A stretch of DNA of 64,000 bases, taken from positions 142,615,981 to 142,679,980 of the forward strand of contig BSWB01000001.1 in the NCBI GenBank assembly GCA_033239125.1, given 5' to 3'. The notes beneath the pieces were generated by a model that was given only the letters and a program-made list of their open reading frames with translations, was not told where the DNA came from and made no database searches. Both the position numbers and the translations under genes were made by a program. The DNA is from Fagopyrum homotropicum (Eukaryota; Streptophyta; Magnoliopsida; Caryophyllales; Polygonaceae). This document shows, one piece after another, positions 10,953 to 21,202 of the stretch (position 1 is its first letter; the number at the start of each line of letters is the position of its first letter).

Positions 10953-13900
10953 ATGCGAAGATCTCGTGGCAAGGATTTAGCTCCATTCGATCCCGAACCG
11001 GAGAAAACCCTTAGATCTAGATCCAAGAGCATTCGAAAAGAGAAAGAGATGGCCGGTAGGAACCTCCAAGCTGAGTTGGATGAAGCCTTAGAGCAAATTA
11101 GGCTAAGAGATGAGCTCTTGGAGGAAGAAAGGAGACTTGCCAATGAGAGGCAAGAGGCAACTAGGAGGGAGATTGAGGAGATTAGGCAAGCACTTGTGCA
11201 AAGGGAGCTTAAGCGTCAACAACCTCCTCCACCTCCACCACAACCGCAGCCGGCGGTGAACGTTAGGGTTGTGCCCATTGCTATGGATGAGCCACAAACG
11301 TTGGGGCAACGTATGGATCCGGCACAAAGAGCACACCGCCCGGGTGTGAACTTAGGAGATCCCGCAGCCCATGATTACGAGCTCCGCCCTCAAGTTCTAC
11401 AAATGATCCGGCATAACCAATTTGGAGGGATGGAAGGAGAGTCTCCTCACCAACATTTGATGAACTACGAGATTTTGATGGAGACTCTTAGACCGCCGAG
11501 ATTGGAGAGCAACAACCATAAGCTAAGGGCTTTCTCCTTCTCTCTTAAGGACAAGGCCTTAGCTTGGTATCAATCTATTCCACAAGGGCGAGTTGGTACT
11601 TGGGAGGAGATGACAACCGAGTTTTTGACTAAGTTCTTCCCACCTTCCAAGACTACCGAATTAAGAGGGAAGATCAATGCCTTCGTGATGAAGGATAGAG
11701 AGAGTTTGTTCAAGTCTTGGGAGAGATTCAAAGACCTTCTCCTAGATTGTCCACACCATGGCATACCGAAAATTGAGCTATTGGAGATCTACTTCAAGGG
11801 ACTTGATGAAGATAGCCAATTCAAGCTTCAATCCCTTTCCGGTGGGACTTTCATGGAGAAGCATGTAGATGATGCTTGGGAGTTTGTGGAGAAGCAAGCT
11901 CTAGTGATTGAGAAGTACTCCCATAGGAAGAGTGAAGAGAGAAAGGCGGGAGCATATGAGGTGAGTGAGGTCACCATGAGCAACTTCAAGCTCGACGCCA
12001 TCAACAATGAGTTGAAATCCTTGAGGGAGTTGTGTGCTACAACTTTGAAGAACCAAGCAACCCCTCAAGTGCTTCCACAAGCCAACCTATCTTCCAAAGA
12101 GGAGGATGTGAACTATATGGGAAGGGGCAACTACAACAACTACCAAGGCCCAAGGAACTTCAACAACAACCGGCAATTCAACAATTACCGGCCCAACCAT
12201 AACCATCCCGGGTTTTCTTACTCTAACCCGGATGGAGCCTTGAACCCTCCCGCTTCTACAAGCACAACTCCACCACCAAGAGCTTCACAAGAACCTCCAC
12301 CCGGATTCACTCAACCTCCAAAGGATAGAACCGAAATGATGTTTGAGCAATTGCTAGGAAGGTTGAGCGGTCTTGAGAGCACGGTGACTTCCATTTCCAA
12401 AGCCCAAAAAGTGTTGGAAGCACAAGTGTTCCAAAAGGCGGGTGAAGCACATAGAGATCCGGGGAAGCTTCCCGGAAGGACCGAAGAAAACCCAAAGGGA
12501 CAAGTGTTGGCCATTACAACAAGAAGTGGGTTAAGCATGAAAGATCCTTTGCCTAAGGAGAATGCTAAAGGGAAGCAAGTGGTGAATGAAGAAGAGACTT
12601 CGCAAGGAGATGGAGGCAAGAGCAAGGATGTAGAGCCAAGATGTGTGGCACCGCCTCCATACAAGCCACCACTACCGTTCCCTCAATCACGAGCAAGAGC
12701 TCGCTTGGACAATCACTTTGGTAAGTTCCTTGAACTAATGTCTAAATTGCATATTAACATTCCGTTCATGGATGCTATTCTAGGGATGCCGGCATATGGC
12801 AAGTTCTTGAAGGAAATACTCTCCAACAAAAGGAAGTTGGAGGAGTATGGTGAGATAAGGATGACTAAGAGATCCTCGGAGTTGATTCAAACGATGAAGG
12901 AGGAGATGCCTCCTAAGCTAAGGGATCCGGGATCCTTTTGTGTGCCAATCGGAGTAGGAGAAGTGAAGTATGATGCCCTATGTGATCTTGGGGCAAGTGT
13001 AAGCATCATCCCGCTTGCACTTTGCAACAAGGTTGGGCTAGGAGAGCCAAAGCCGGTCAAGATGACTCTTTACATGGAGGACCGCTCAATCACTCATCCG
13101 GTTGGGATCTTGGAAGACATCCCGGTGCAATTAGGGAAGTTCTATGTGCCCATAGACTTTGTTGTTTTGGATATCCCGGCGGACTATCCGGTTCCTATCA
13201 TTTTGGGGAGACCTTTCCTAGCTACTTCCGGGTGTCTAGTAGATTGCAAGAATGGAACTCTCTCTTTCAACATTGGAGAAGAGAACATCAAGTTTAAGCT
13301 ATCCACAATGATGAAAGGGCCAACCCTTGATGAGGATGTATTCAACATAGTTGAAGAAGAGGAATCTAGGGAGGTTGTGAGCTCAATCTTGCTCAAGGAT
13401 CCACTTGAGAGGGTTCTTAGCTCAAGCTTGATGGAAGAAGGAGTTGAGGAGAGTAGCAATGAAGTAATCAAGGCCTTGAATGCATTGGACGAGCTACCAA
13501 GTGTGGGATTTGAAGTGCTAGAAGAAGAGAGAAACTGGCAGAAAAATCGGACTGCCTGCCAAAAATCGGCCGATTTTTGTACTTGTGCTGAAATTTCAGC
13601 CAGTTTTGCCAAAACAGAAACTCAGATCGACCCCCCTTCAGAAAAATCGACCGATTTTTCTTCCTGGGTCGATTTTCCTGAGTCTTTTCAGCATCAACCA
13701 CTTGAGTGTGAGCAATCATCAAGGGACTTCAAGGAGGCTTCCATGGCTTTGCAATCATCTCAACCTACATTGTATGGATCGTCTCCAAACGAAAAAGGTC
13801 CTCCTCAACTTGATCTTAAACCTCTTCCTTCTCATTTAAAGTATGCATTCCTTGGTTCAAATTCTACTTATCCGGTGATTGTGAATGCATCTTTGAATGA

Positions 13901-15500
13901 TGATGAGCTTGATAGATTGTTGAATGAATTGAAACTGCATAGAAAGGCAATAGGATACACCATTGATGATCTTGTTGGCATCAAGCCATCTTTGTGCATG
14001 CATAGGATAATGATGGAAGATAATCATAAACCCTCTATTGAACATCAAAGAAGGTTAAATCCTATAATGAAAGAGGTAGTTAAGAAGGAGATCATTAAGT
14101 TGCTAGATGCGGGAATTATCTACCCTATCTCGGATAGTAAGTGGGTTAGTCCCGTTCATGTAGTACCTAAGAAGGGTGGGATGACCGTAGTAACCAATGA
14201 GAACAATGAACTAATTCCCACTAGAACGGTTACGGGATGGAGGATGTGCATTGATTATAGGAAGCTTAACATGGCCTCTAGGAAAGATCACTTCCCTCTT
14301 CCTTTCATTGACCAAATGCTAGAGAGATTAGCTCAACACTCTCATTTTTGCTACCTAGATGGCTATAGTGGATTCTTCCAAATCCCTATCCACCCCGATA
14401 ACCAAGAGAAAACAACCTTTACATGTCCATGGGGTACTTTTGCATATAGGAGAATGCCATTTGGGTTGTGTAATGCACCCGCCACCTTCCAAAGGTGTAT
14501 GATGGCTATCTTTTCGGAATACATAGAAAATATCATGGAAGTGTTTATGGATGATTTCTCTGTTTATGGTTCTTCTTTCGATGATTGCTTGGCTAACTTG
14601 TCCTTAGTATTACAAAGATGTGAGGAGACAAATCTTGTCTTAAATTGGGAAAAATGCCACTTCATGGTAAGTGAAGGTATTGTGTTAGGACACTTGGTGT
14701 CTAACCGTGGCATTGAGGTTGATAGAGCGAAAATTGAAACGATAGAGAAGTTGCCGCCACCTACCTCGGTGAAGGGGGTAAGGAGCTTTTTAGGGCATGC
14801 CGGTTTTTACCGGAGGTTCATTCAAGATTTCTCTAAAATTTCTAAGCCTCTCACTAACCTACTAATGAAGGATGTTGATTTTGTCTTCTCCAAAGATTGC
14901 TTTGAAGCTTTTTGTAGGTTGAAGAACGCCTTGATCTCCGCACCTATCATGCAACCTCCGGATTGGAGTTTACCGTTTGAGATCATGTGTGATGCAAGCG
15001 ATGTAGCCGTTGGGGCTGTTTTGGGGCAAAGGAAAGATGGGAAAACTCATGCTATTTATTATGCTAGCAAGACGCTAGATGATGCCCAACTTAACTATGC
15101 CACAACCGAGAAAGAGTTGCTAGCGGTAGTGTATGCCTTTGAGAAGTTTCGGTCATACCTCGTTGGAGCGAAAGTCATAGTGTATACGGATCATGCTGCG
15201 ATCCGTTATCTCCTTACCAAGAAGGATGCAAAGCCTAGATTGATTCGATGGATCCTTCTTCTTCAAGAGTTTGATTTGGAGATCCGGGACAAGAAGGGAT
15301 CCGAGAACTCCGTGGCGGATCACCTTAGTAGACTCCCACCATTGGAGCTTGAAAGAGAGGACATCCCGATTGATGACTCATTCCGGGATGAGCAATTGCA
15401 AATGGTGGAGGAGTGCTTGTTCCAAGTGTCTAGAGGAAGCGAGCCATGGTTTGCCGACATTGTGAACTACCTAGTGTGTGAGGAAGTGCCTCCGGTTTGA
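10953..15500 (+). CDS. gag-protease-reverse transcriptase-RNase H polyprotein of B1
   Basis: One open frame of about 1515 residues. The start MRRSRGKDLAPFDPEPEKTL aligns with the family A gag starts, so I use it rather than the upstream in-frame codons. Order: coiled-coil N-terminus (about 25-90), P/Q-rich linker, gag domain (about 120-350; ALAWYQSIPQGR, TKFFPPSKTTELRGK), Asn-rich basic region without a CCHC knuckle, protease near 676 (CDLGASVSIIP), RT near 1055-1260 (SPVHVVPKKGG, MPFGLCNAPATFQ, FMDDFSVYG), RNase H near 1346-1450 (DASDVAVGA, TEKELLAV, YTDHAAIRYL). The protease-RT linker carries two copies of the family B motif (13565, 13646). The frame ends at TGA 15498-15500, just before integrase. 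Confidence 0.95.
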   Translation: MRRSRGKDLAPFDPEPEKTLRSRSKSIRKEKEMAGRNLQAELDEALEQIRLRDELLEEERRLANERQEATRREIEEIRQALVQRELKRQQPPPPPPQPQPAVNVRVVPIAMDEPQTLGQRMDPAQRAHRPGVNLGDPAAHDYELRPQVLQMIRHNQFGGMEGESPHQHLMNYEILMETLRPPRLESNNHKLRAFSFSLKDKALAWYQSIPQGRVGTWEEMTTEFLTKFFPPSKTTELRGKINAFVMKDRESLFKSWERFKDLLLDCPHHGIPKIELLEIYFKGLDEDSQFKLQSLSGGTFMEKHVDDAWEFVEKQALVIEKYSHRKSEERKAGAYEVSEVTMSNFKLDAINNELKSLRELCATTLKNQATPQVLPQANLSSKEEDVNYMGRGNYNNYQGPRNFNNNRQFNNYRPNHNHPGFSYSNPDGALNPPASTSTTPPPRASQEPPPGFTQPPKDRTEMMFEQLLGRLSGLESTVTSISKAQKVLEAQVFQKAGEAHRDPGKLPGRTEENPKGQVLAITTRSGLSMKDPLPKENAKGKQVVNEEETSQGDGGKSKDVEPRCVAPPPYKPPLPFPQSRARARLDNHFGKFLELMSKLHINIPFMDAILGMPAYGKFLKEILSNKRKLEEYGEIRMTKRSSELIQTMKEEMPPKLRDPGSFCVPIGVGEVKYDALCDLGASVSIIPLALCNKVGLGEPKPVKMTLYMEDRSITHPVGILEDIPVQLGKFYVPIDFVVLDIPADYPVPIILGRPFLATSGCLVDCKNGTLSFNIGEENIKFKLSTMMKGPTLDEDVFNIVEEEESREVVSSILLKDPLERVLSSSLMEEGVEESSNEVIKALNALDELPSVGFEVLEEERNWQKNRTACQKSADFCTCAEISASFAKTETQIDPPSEKSTDFSSWVDFPESFQHQPLECEQSSRDFKEASMALQSSQPTLYGSSPNEKGPPQLDLKPLPSHLKYAFLGSNSTYPVIVNASLNDDELDRLLNELKLHRKAIGYTIDDLVGIKPSLCMHRIMMEDNHKPSIEHQRRLNPIMKEVVKKEIIKLLDAGIIYPISDSKWVSPVHVVPKKGGMTVVTNENNELIPTRTVTGWRMCIDYRKLNMASRKDHFPLPFIDQMLERLAQHSHFCYLDGYSGFFQIPIHPDNQEKTTFTCPWGTFAYRRMPFGLCNAPATFQRCMMAIFSEYIENIMEVFMDDFSVYGSSFDDCLANLSLVLQRCEETNLVLNWEKCHFMVSEGIVLGHLVSNRGIEVDRAKIETIEKLPPPTSVKGVRSFLGHAGFYRRFIQDFSKISKPLTNLLMKDVDFVFSKDCFEAFCRLKNALISAPIMQPPDWSLPFEIMCDASDVAVGAVLGQRKDGKTHAIYYASKTLDDAQLNYATTEKELLAVVYAFEKFRSYLVGAKVIVYTDHAAIRYLLTKKDAKPRLIRWILLLQEFDLEIRDKKGSENSVADHLSRLPPLELEREDIPIDDSFRDEQLQMVEECLFQVSRGSEPWFADIVNYLVCEEVPPV

Positions 15501-16720
15501 CATATGCCCAAAGGAAGAAGTTCTTCAAAGATGTGAGGCATTACTATTGGAGCGAGCCACTTTTGTTCAAAAGAGGGCCGGATGGGATGTTTAGAAGATG
15601 CATACCGGAGGATGAGGTGGAGAGTGTGATCCGCCATTGTCATTCCTTGCCATGTGGAGGGCATGCTAGTGCACACAAGACATGTGCGAAAGTGCTACAA
15701 TCGGGCTTCTTTTGGCCAAGTTTGTTCAAGGACGTGCAAGGCTTTGTGGTAGCTTGTGATGCTTGCCAAAGGACGGGCAACATCTCAAGGAGGAATGAGA
15801 TGCCCTTGAACAACATCCAAGAGGTAGAGATATTTGATGTGTGGGGTGTGGACTTCATGGGGCCATTCCCTTCTTCATGTGGCAACCTCTACATCCTATT
15901 GGCGGTTGACTATGTTTCGAGATGGGTGGAGGCAATCGCCTCTCCTACAAATGACGCCAAGGTAGTGGTGCGGTTCTTCAACCGAGTGATCTTTCCTAGG
16001 TTTGGAACACCTAGGGTGATCATAAGCGATGGAGGGAAGCACTTCACCAATAGGAATTTTGGAGCACTTTTGGCCAAGTATGGGGTGACTCATAAGGTGG
16101 CAACACCTTACCATCCCCAAACTAGTGGCCAAGTGGAGATCTCCAACCGGAAGATCAAGGCCATTCTTGAGAAGACGGTATCAAGGACGAGAAAAGATTG
16201 GGCTATGAAGCTCGATGATGCCTTGTGGGCATATAGGACCGCCTTCAAAACACCAATTGGCACCACTCCTTACAAGTTGGTCTATGGAAAGTCGTGCCAC
16301 CTTCCGGTTGAGATGGAGCATAGAGCTTATTGGGCCATTAATTGGCTAAATTTTGATCTCAAGGAGGCGGGAGAGAAGAGGTTGCTTGACATAAACGCTC
16401 TTGAAGAGATCCGGTTGGATGCTTATGAGAATGCCCGGATCTACAAGGAGAGGACTAAACGGTGGCATGACAAGCGCCTCATCCCGAAGGAGTTGAGTGA
16501 AGGCGACCTTGTCCTTCTCTTCAACTCGAGGCTGCGGCTCTTCCCCAGAAAGCTCAAATCAAGATGGACCGGGCCATATGTGGTGAAGAAGATCTTTCCT
16601 CATGGAGCGGTAGAGATAGGAGGAGATCATTGTGGTGACTTCAAAGTGAATGGGCATCGATTGAAAAAGTACATCCTGGAAGCCCCGGTGGAAGTGATTG
16701 CCCCGCTTCACCTTGATTGA
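15497..16720 (+). CDS. Integrase of B1 (frame -1 relative to pol)
   Basis: About 407 residues. The N-terminal HHCC zinc finger (CHSLPCGGHASAHK then CDACQR), core catalytic residues D in DFMGPFPSS (about 15850), D in SDGGKHF (about 16025) and E in SGQVEISNRK (about 16135), and a C-terminal domain ending NGHRLKKYILEAP are all present. It begins without an ATG (TTG ACA TAT GCC) and overlaps the preceding frame by 4 nt at CCGGTTTGACA. The simplest reading is a 1-bp deletion that split a single gag-pol frame. Programmed -1 frameshifting is possible but I see no classic slippery heptamer. It would insert element cDNA into the genome. Confidence 0.93.
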   Translation: MTYAQRKKFFKDVRHYYWSEPLLFKRGPDGMFRRCIPEDEVESVIRHCHSLPCGGHASAHKTCAKVLQSGFFWPSLFKDVQGFVVACDACQRTGNISRRNEMPLNNIQEVEIFDVWGVDFMGPFPSSCGNLYILLAVDYVSRWVEAIASPTNDAKVVVRFFNRVIFPRFGTPRVIISDGGKHFTNRNFGALLAKYGVTHKVATPYHPQTSGQVEISNRKIKAILEKTVSRTRKDWAMKLDDALWAYRTAFKTPIGTTPYKLVYGKSCHLPVEMEHRAYWAINWLNFDLKEAGEKRLLDINALEEIRLDAYENARIYKERTKRWHDKRLIPKELSEGDLVLLFNSRLRLFPRKLKSRWTGPYVVKKIFPHGAVEIGGDHCGDFKVNGHRLKKYILEAPVEVIAPLHLD

Positions 16721-16765
16721 AACGCTCCCGAATTTGGTCAAGCTAATGACCTTAAAGAAGCGCTT

Positions 16766-16783
16766 AATGGGAGGCAACCCATT
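16766..16783 (+). other. Post-integrase hairpin of B1
   Basis: Stem AATGGG/CCCATT with loop AGGCAA, preceded by GACCTTAAA and AAGCGCTT. The family A counterpart at 61135-61152 has CTTGGG/CCCAAG with the same loop, so two stem pairs changed together. Confidence 0.65.
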
Positions 16784-18495
16784 GGTATATATTTTTCCTT
16801 GAGTTTTTCTTGCTTTTGTTTAATCTCAATCTTGGTGTGCTTTGTTTTTCTTTTGTGTTTTTGGGTGCTAGATCTTGTTGATTGTCATGAGTTATGGGAT
16901 GTTGGAGGTCATGTGAAAGCCTCATGGACTAGTTGAAGGAACAAGATCCAAGCACATGGACGAGGAGAAAAGCACCCAGAAAAATCGGCCTGTTCATCAA
17001 TAAATCGGCCGATTTTCCTGGGTAGCTGGTCCGATTTTTCCTCTGTAAAGGAAAGTGATGATCTCCAATCAAGCATGGGTGGAGCGGACGTGGAAATTGG
17101 ACGGCTTGCGGTGCCAAGCGCGGGTTCCGACACCATAATGAACATCAAGAGCTCTCTACCATCCTTGATCGATCATCCACCATCATCATCCAATGAGAAC
17201 CGAAATACCAAAGCACCACCACTCTTACATTGTGAGAACTCTCTTTCACTTCTTTATTTAGTTTACACATTAGGGACAATGTGTTTCTAAGTATGGGGTG
17301 GGGTTTTCATAATCATTTGCATGATTAGCATCTAGGATAGTTTAATATTGTCACATGTTTCATTATATCTTGCATTGTACATACATAAATCAAAAATCCA
17401 AAAAATCAGAAAATTTTAAAATTTTTAGTGCTTCTAAGGTTTGGATATGACCCTAATGATGAACCTTGTCTTGTGAATTGGCTATGGATAGCCTTATGTG
17501 TTGAATAGATGATGCATATGTGGACTTGAAGTACTTCTCTTGAAACCATGAATGATTTGTGATCATGAATGTTTGCCTTGATTGAATTGAGTATTGAAAA
17601 TCGAAATCGCATGCTAGTTCTTGCACATCATCTAGGAATGAATGAGGCAATTCATCTTTCTCTACTTCTCATCTTGATCACGTTGTTTGAGCACCTCAAT
17701 TGATATAAATTGACCTCTTTTGACCCATCCGGGAATAGGAGCATGCTAGTGTGTTGATGTGTGTGAAAAGCAAGTGTGGGGTGAAGGTGTTGATGAAAGA
17801 ATGCCATGAATAGAATGCTGAATTTGTTGTGAAAGTGTAGACAAAAATATAGGTTTGGGGACGTTGGTTTAAATGACAAGTAACTCGGTACACTTCACAT
17901 AATCGGGTGTTGGTGCCTTGCCAAAGTCAAATAAACCGATAGTTCTAACGAGCTTTGGTATGTGTGCCCGGTGTGGATGCATCTCGAAAAATAGAAAAAG
18001 CCCGAGAATGGCTAATCACCAAGGTTTCGGCTTTTGCACACCAATGCCATTGTCTCAAAAATAAAAGAAAGAAAAGAAAATGAAGAAAAATATACACTTG
18101 AGGAAAGTTGATAAGAAAATTTGAAGTTGTGGTTGTTTAGTTCCTTTCCCGGATTAGCATCACATAGCCTAGAAAATTCCCGCCTAATCACAACGTTTCT
18201 TGGCCTTCTATTTCGCAAGTCCTTATGACCTACTTGCATGTGTGTAAGACTAAGTGATTTAGATTGGATATGCTCATGATCATCTTGACTTCTTCATCTT
18301 TAAACTTCATTGCATGCTATCAAGTTAAGTGTAATTGTCTTTCCATGCTTTCATTTATTTGATGCATAATTGCTTGCCCATTGCAATGAAACATGACTAT
18401 GAAGGTGATCCAATATTAGAAGCACAACTCCAAAAGATTTTTGACAATTTTTCTGCATACATAAATCATGTCATCTCTTAGTCTATAGTTGGGAA

Positions 18496-18515
18496 TTTGC
18501 TCGGGGACGAGCAAA
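18496..18515 (+). other. Pre-PPT hairpin of B1
   Basis: Stem TTTGCTCG/CGAGCAAA, loop GGGA, ending 20 nt before the 3' LTR. Family A has CTTGCTTG/CAAGCAAG with the same loop and spacing. Confidence 0.65.
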
Positions 18516-18535
18516 CCTTAAGTATGGGGTATTTT

Positions 18536-20355
18536 TGATAACAAGATTTATGACTTAGGATTAGGTAGTCACTTAGATAGATTTCTCATTCATTCGTACA
18601 AGTTTTGGCATTGATTCATGACGTCTTCGCTCAATTCACGCACATTTCTAGAAAAGACGTCTACACTACCTTTTATCGGTTTTGTAGGTAATTTGGGGAT
18701 CTATTGGACGTTAATTGATACATTTGAGGGTCAAGCCTCATGATGGTACACATCCAAAGCTTTGGAGGAGCATAATTGGAGCAACAAAGGACACAAAGAC
18801 CACTATTGGTGCAAGCAATGGATCAACTCATGGCTAAACGAGCATAACAAGTTTCTGCTGAAGAAAATCGGACCAGCAAGCAGCTAAATCGGCCGATTTA
18901 TTGCTCTGGGTCGATTTTTAGGCCTTTGACAGCTTAAAGCCACGTGTCCCACGATCTCTTGCCCGTCCTTGCTCTTGGTGGAGAATATAAGTGGTCCCTC
19001 AGGTGGTTGCTGAGCATCTCTCCTCTCCCACACTCTCATTCACAGCTCATCAATTTGGTAGGAAGATTGGAGAAGAAGAAAAGCTCCCAAGGATTGAAGG
19101 AAGAACAAGAAGACCATTCTAAGAGTGATTTTGAGTGATTTTGTAGACTTGGATTGAAGAACTAATTGCAAGGATTGTTAAGAACGTTTTGCATCTTCAT
19201 TTTAGAGTTTGTAAGTCTTGCTACAACTTGGATTTGGCTGAGATTTATTGATTTTGCTTACTCATCTTTCATTACTCATCTATGAACACCATGTATGCTT
19301 GTTTGATGATTTCGGATCTTGATATGCATATTATTGGCTAGTTTCTTGTGATTTTAGAGTGATGGATTGATGGTTATGGCTTGGGTGATGATAGGATGGA
19401 CTTATATGTTAGTTTAGGATGATTTGTATGCACGAAACCCATTTCAGAGACAAAAATCGACCTGTTCTTCATCCAGATCGTCCGATTTTTTGTATGATCC
19501 ACCCGATTTTCTTCTCTGTTGCTCTTTAATTGATGAATCTGCATGTTGGGGTCCTTGGTTGTTTAAATCCTAGTGTTTATTAAGCCTAATTTAGCTTAGA
19601 ATCACCTAATGCTACCAACCTAAGTGAGGGAAGAGATCTACCCGATGATTTCCGATCTTAGATACCTAAGATGATGAATGCTAGGTAGTAGTGAGCCTCA
19701 TAAGCCGCTATTGGATTGAGTGTGCTAGGATTATTGCTTGAGATTTCCCTATTCCGAGACTTACCCGGTAAGGAGAGGGTTACCCTTAAGTAGTATCTAG
19801 TTTGTGTGGAATTCCTTACTCTAACCCCTAGAGACTTACCCGGTAATAGGAGTTTGATGCGGGATTAGTGAAGTGAGAGACCTACCCGGTAATTGCTTCC
19901 ATTAGCGAAACATTCTTTCCCAAACACCGCAGCTTGTCCTTAGAATCCTTAGAACCTTGAGTCCAATGCCATAACCGGAAATCTTGACCTCTAGAATCTA
20001 CTTTTCTCTCTTGATTAATACTTTTGCTTTGTGTTACTTACTCGTTGGCTAGCTAAAATTGTTAGTCGTTTTATTTCCTTGCTTGACTTGTGTTCTTTAT
20101 TTGATCACCATAAAAACCAACAAAAACATTGCGTTTTCCATTTTCTTTGTTCCTCATCTTATCTTAGTTTAGATTCACATTATCTTTGATCATTGTTTGA
20201 CTCGATTTCACCTTAGTCTTTGTGTTCGACCTCGGAATACTTATCTTTCTACAAACGTCCCGTACACTGCGGGTTCGCTAGGAGTTAGGATAATTATAAC
20301 GAGTATAAATTTAAGACTTATTGCGTGCACATCACATCTATTCCTAGACGTAACA
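18536..20355 (+). repeat. 3' LTR of B1 (1820 bp)
   Basis: Same length and ends as the 5' LTR, directly after the PPT. The motif site ATCGGCCGAT is at 18888-18897. Right target duplication CAAGA at 20356-20360. Confidence 0.95.
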
Positions 20356-20360
20356 CAAGA

Positions 20361-21202
20361 TACAAACACCCGGCTATGTGAATGGTGCCGAGTTACTCAT
20401 CTTCATGATTGACTTCCCCAAACCTATTATTACTTTCTAACACCTTCACTTCCAGCCAACTTCTCAATTTTAACTTCACTTGCTTTCACCACTTCGCTTG
20501 CTTCCAAATTCCAGGATAGGTAAAGGGAGGCAAAATGTATATGAGGGGCTAGACATGATTAAGAAGAAGAAGAGAGAAGAGTGAATTGCCTTGGTCTTTC
20601 CAGGAAGAAAGTGAGAGAACTCATAATGTGGTGTCAACCTTCAAATTCAACATAATTTAGATAAAAACAAAGTATTAAACATGCCAATAATTTCAAACAA
20701 ATCATTTAGCAACTTAAACATATTATAAAACCTTTCAAACACATAAAGAATTTAAAACCAGTCAGTAAGCAAGATCTTCACTGAGATCATATCCAGATAA
20801 GTAACACAAAAATCGTTTTCGAAAACTCTCAGTTAACCCACCTCGGTCGAAGTGTTCTTGGTTCAACCGAGGTGAACGCCTCCTTTGGCCAAGACTGACT
20901 CGGTCGAGGTCAAAAAAAAAATTTTTTAAACCATTTTTTTTTCAGTTTCGACGTTTTCTCAATCAAATAACCTGTAAATATGCATGCAATCTCAGATAAA
21001 CACATAAAAGCAAACTGAAGCATAAACATGAAATATCCGATAAAGTGTGAGTCATACATCAAAGTCATCAAATAAGTACATCAAATACCCCATACTTGGG
21101 ACACACTGTCCTAGTGGGTCAAAATAAGTCTAAAGATAAGAGTACTCACCGGATAAATAGCTGAACTGCATAAAAATATAATAAAGAAAATCCTGCAGCT
21201 CA
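20361..21202 (-). other. 3' UTR of E unit 1, second segment
   Basis: Continues the sequence interrupted at 8992 and matches 32343-33186 of unit 2. It contains a motif cluster at about 20837-20911 (CACCTCGGTCGAAGTG, then half-sites) and the PPT-like AAGTATGGGGT on the minus strand near 21090. No gene. Confidence 0.85.

Larger units (their letters stand above)
16721..18535 (+). other. 3' UTR of B1: two hairpins, motif cluster, PPT; no ORF-1
   Basis: About 1.8 kb without a recognisable gene, where family A has ORF-1. It contains hairpin AATGGG-AGGCAA-CCCATT (16766-16783) and a motif cluster at 16980-17042 (ATCGGCCGAT at 17004-17013). Then come a PPT-like AAGTATGGGGTG (17289-17300), a GGGA-loop hairpin (18496-18515) and the PPT AAGTATGGGGT (18520-18530). 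Short ORFs in it have no family support. Confidence 0.82.
8993..20355 (+). mobile_element. Element B1: nearly intact Athila/Tat-type retrotransposon, family B
   Basis: 11,363 bp with two 1820-bp LTRs (I see about nine differences), a tRNA-Asp PBS, gag-protease-RT-RNase H, integrase, a PPT and a 5-bp duplication CAAGA (8988-8992 and 20356-20360). The empty site survives in unit 2 near 32336-32342. The few LTR differences and the single coding lesion make it the youngest complete insertion here. It inserted after E was duplicated, because only unit 1 contains it. Confidence 0.96.

Noticed and set aside
12311..12664. ORFs antisense to the gag-pol of B1
   Set aside because: They are shadows of the coding frame and have no recognisable domain.
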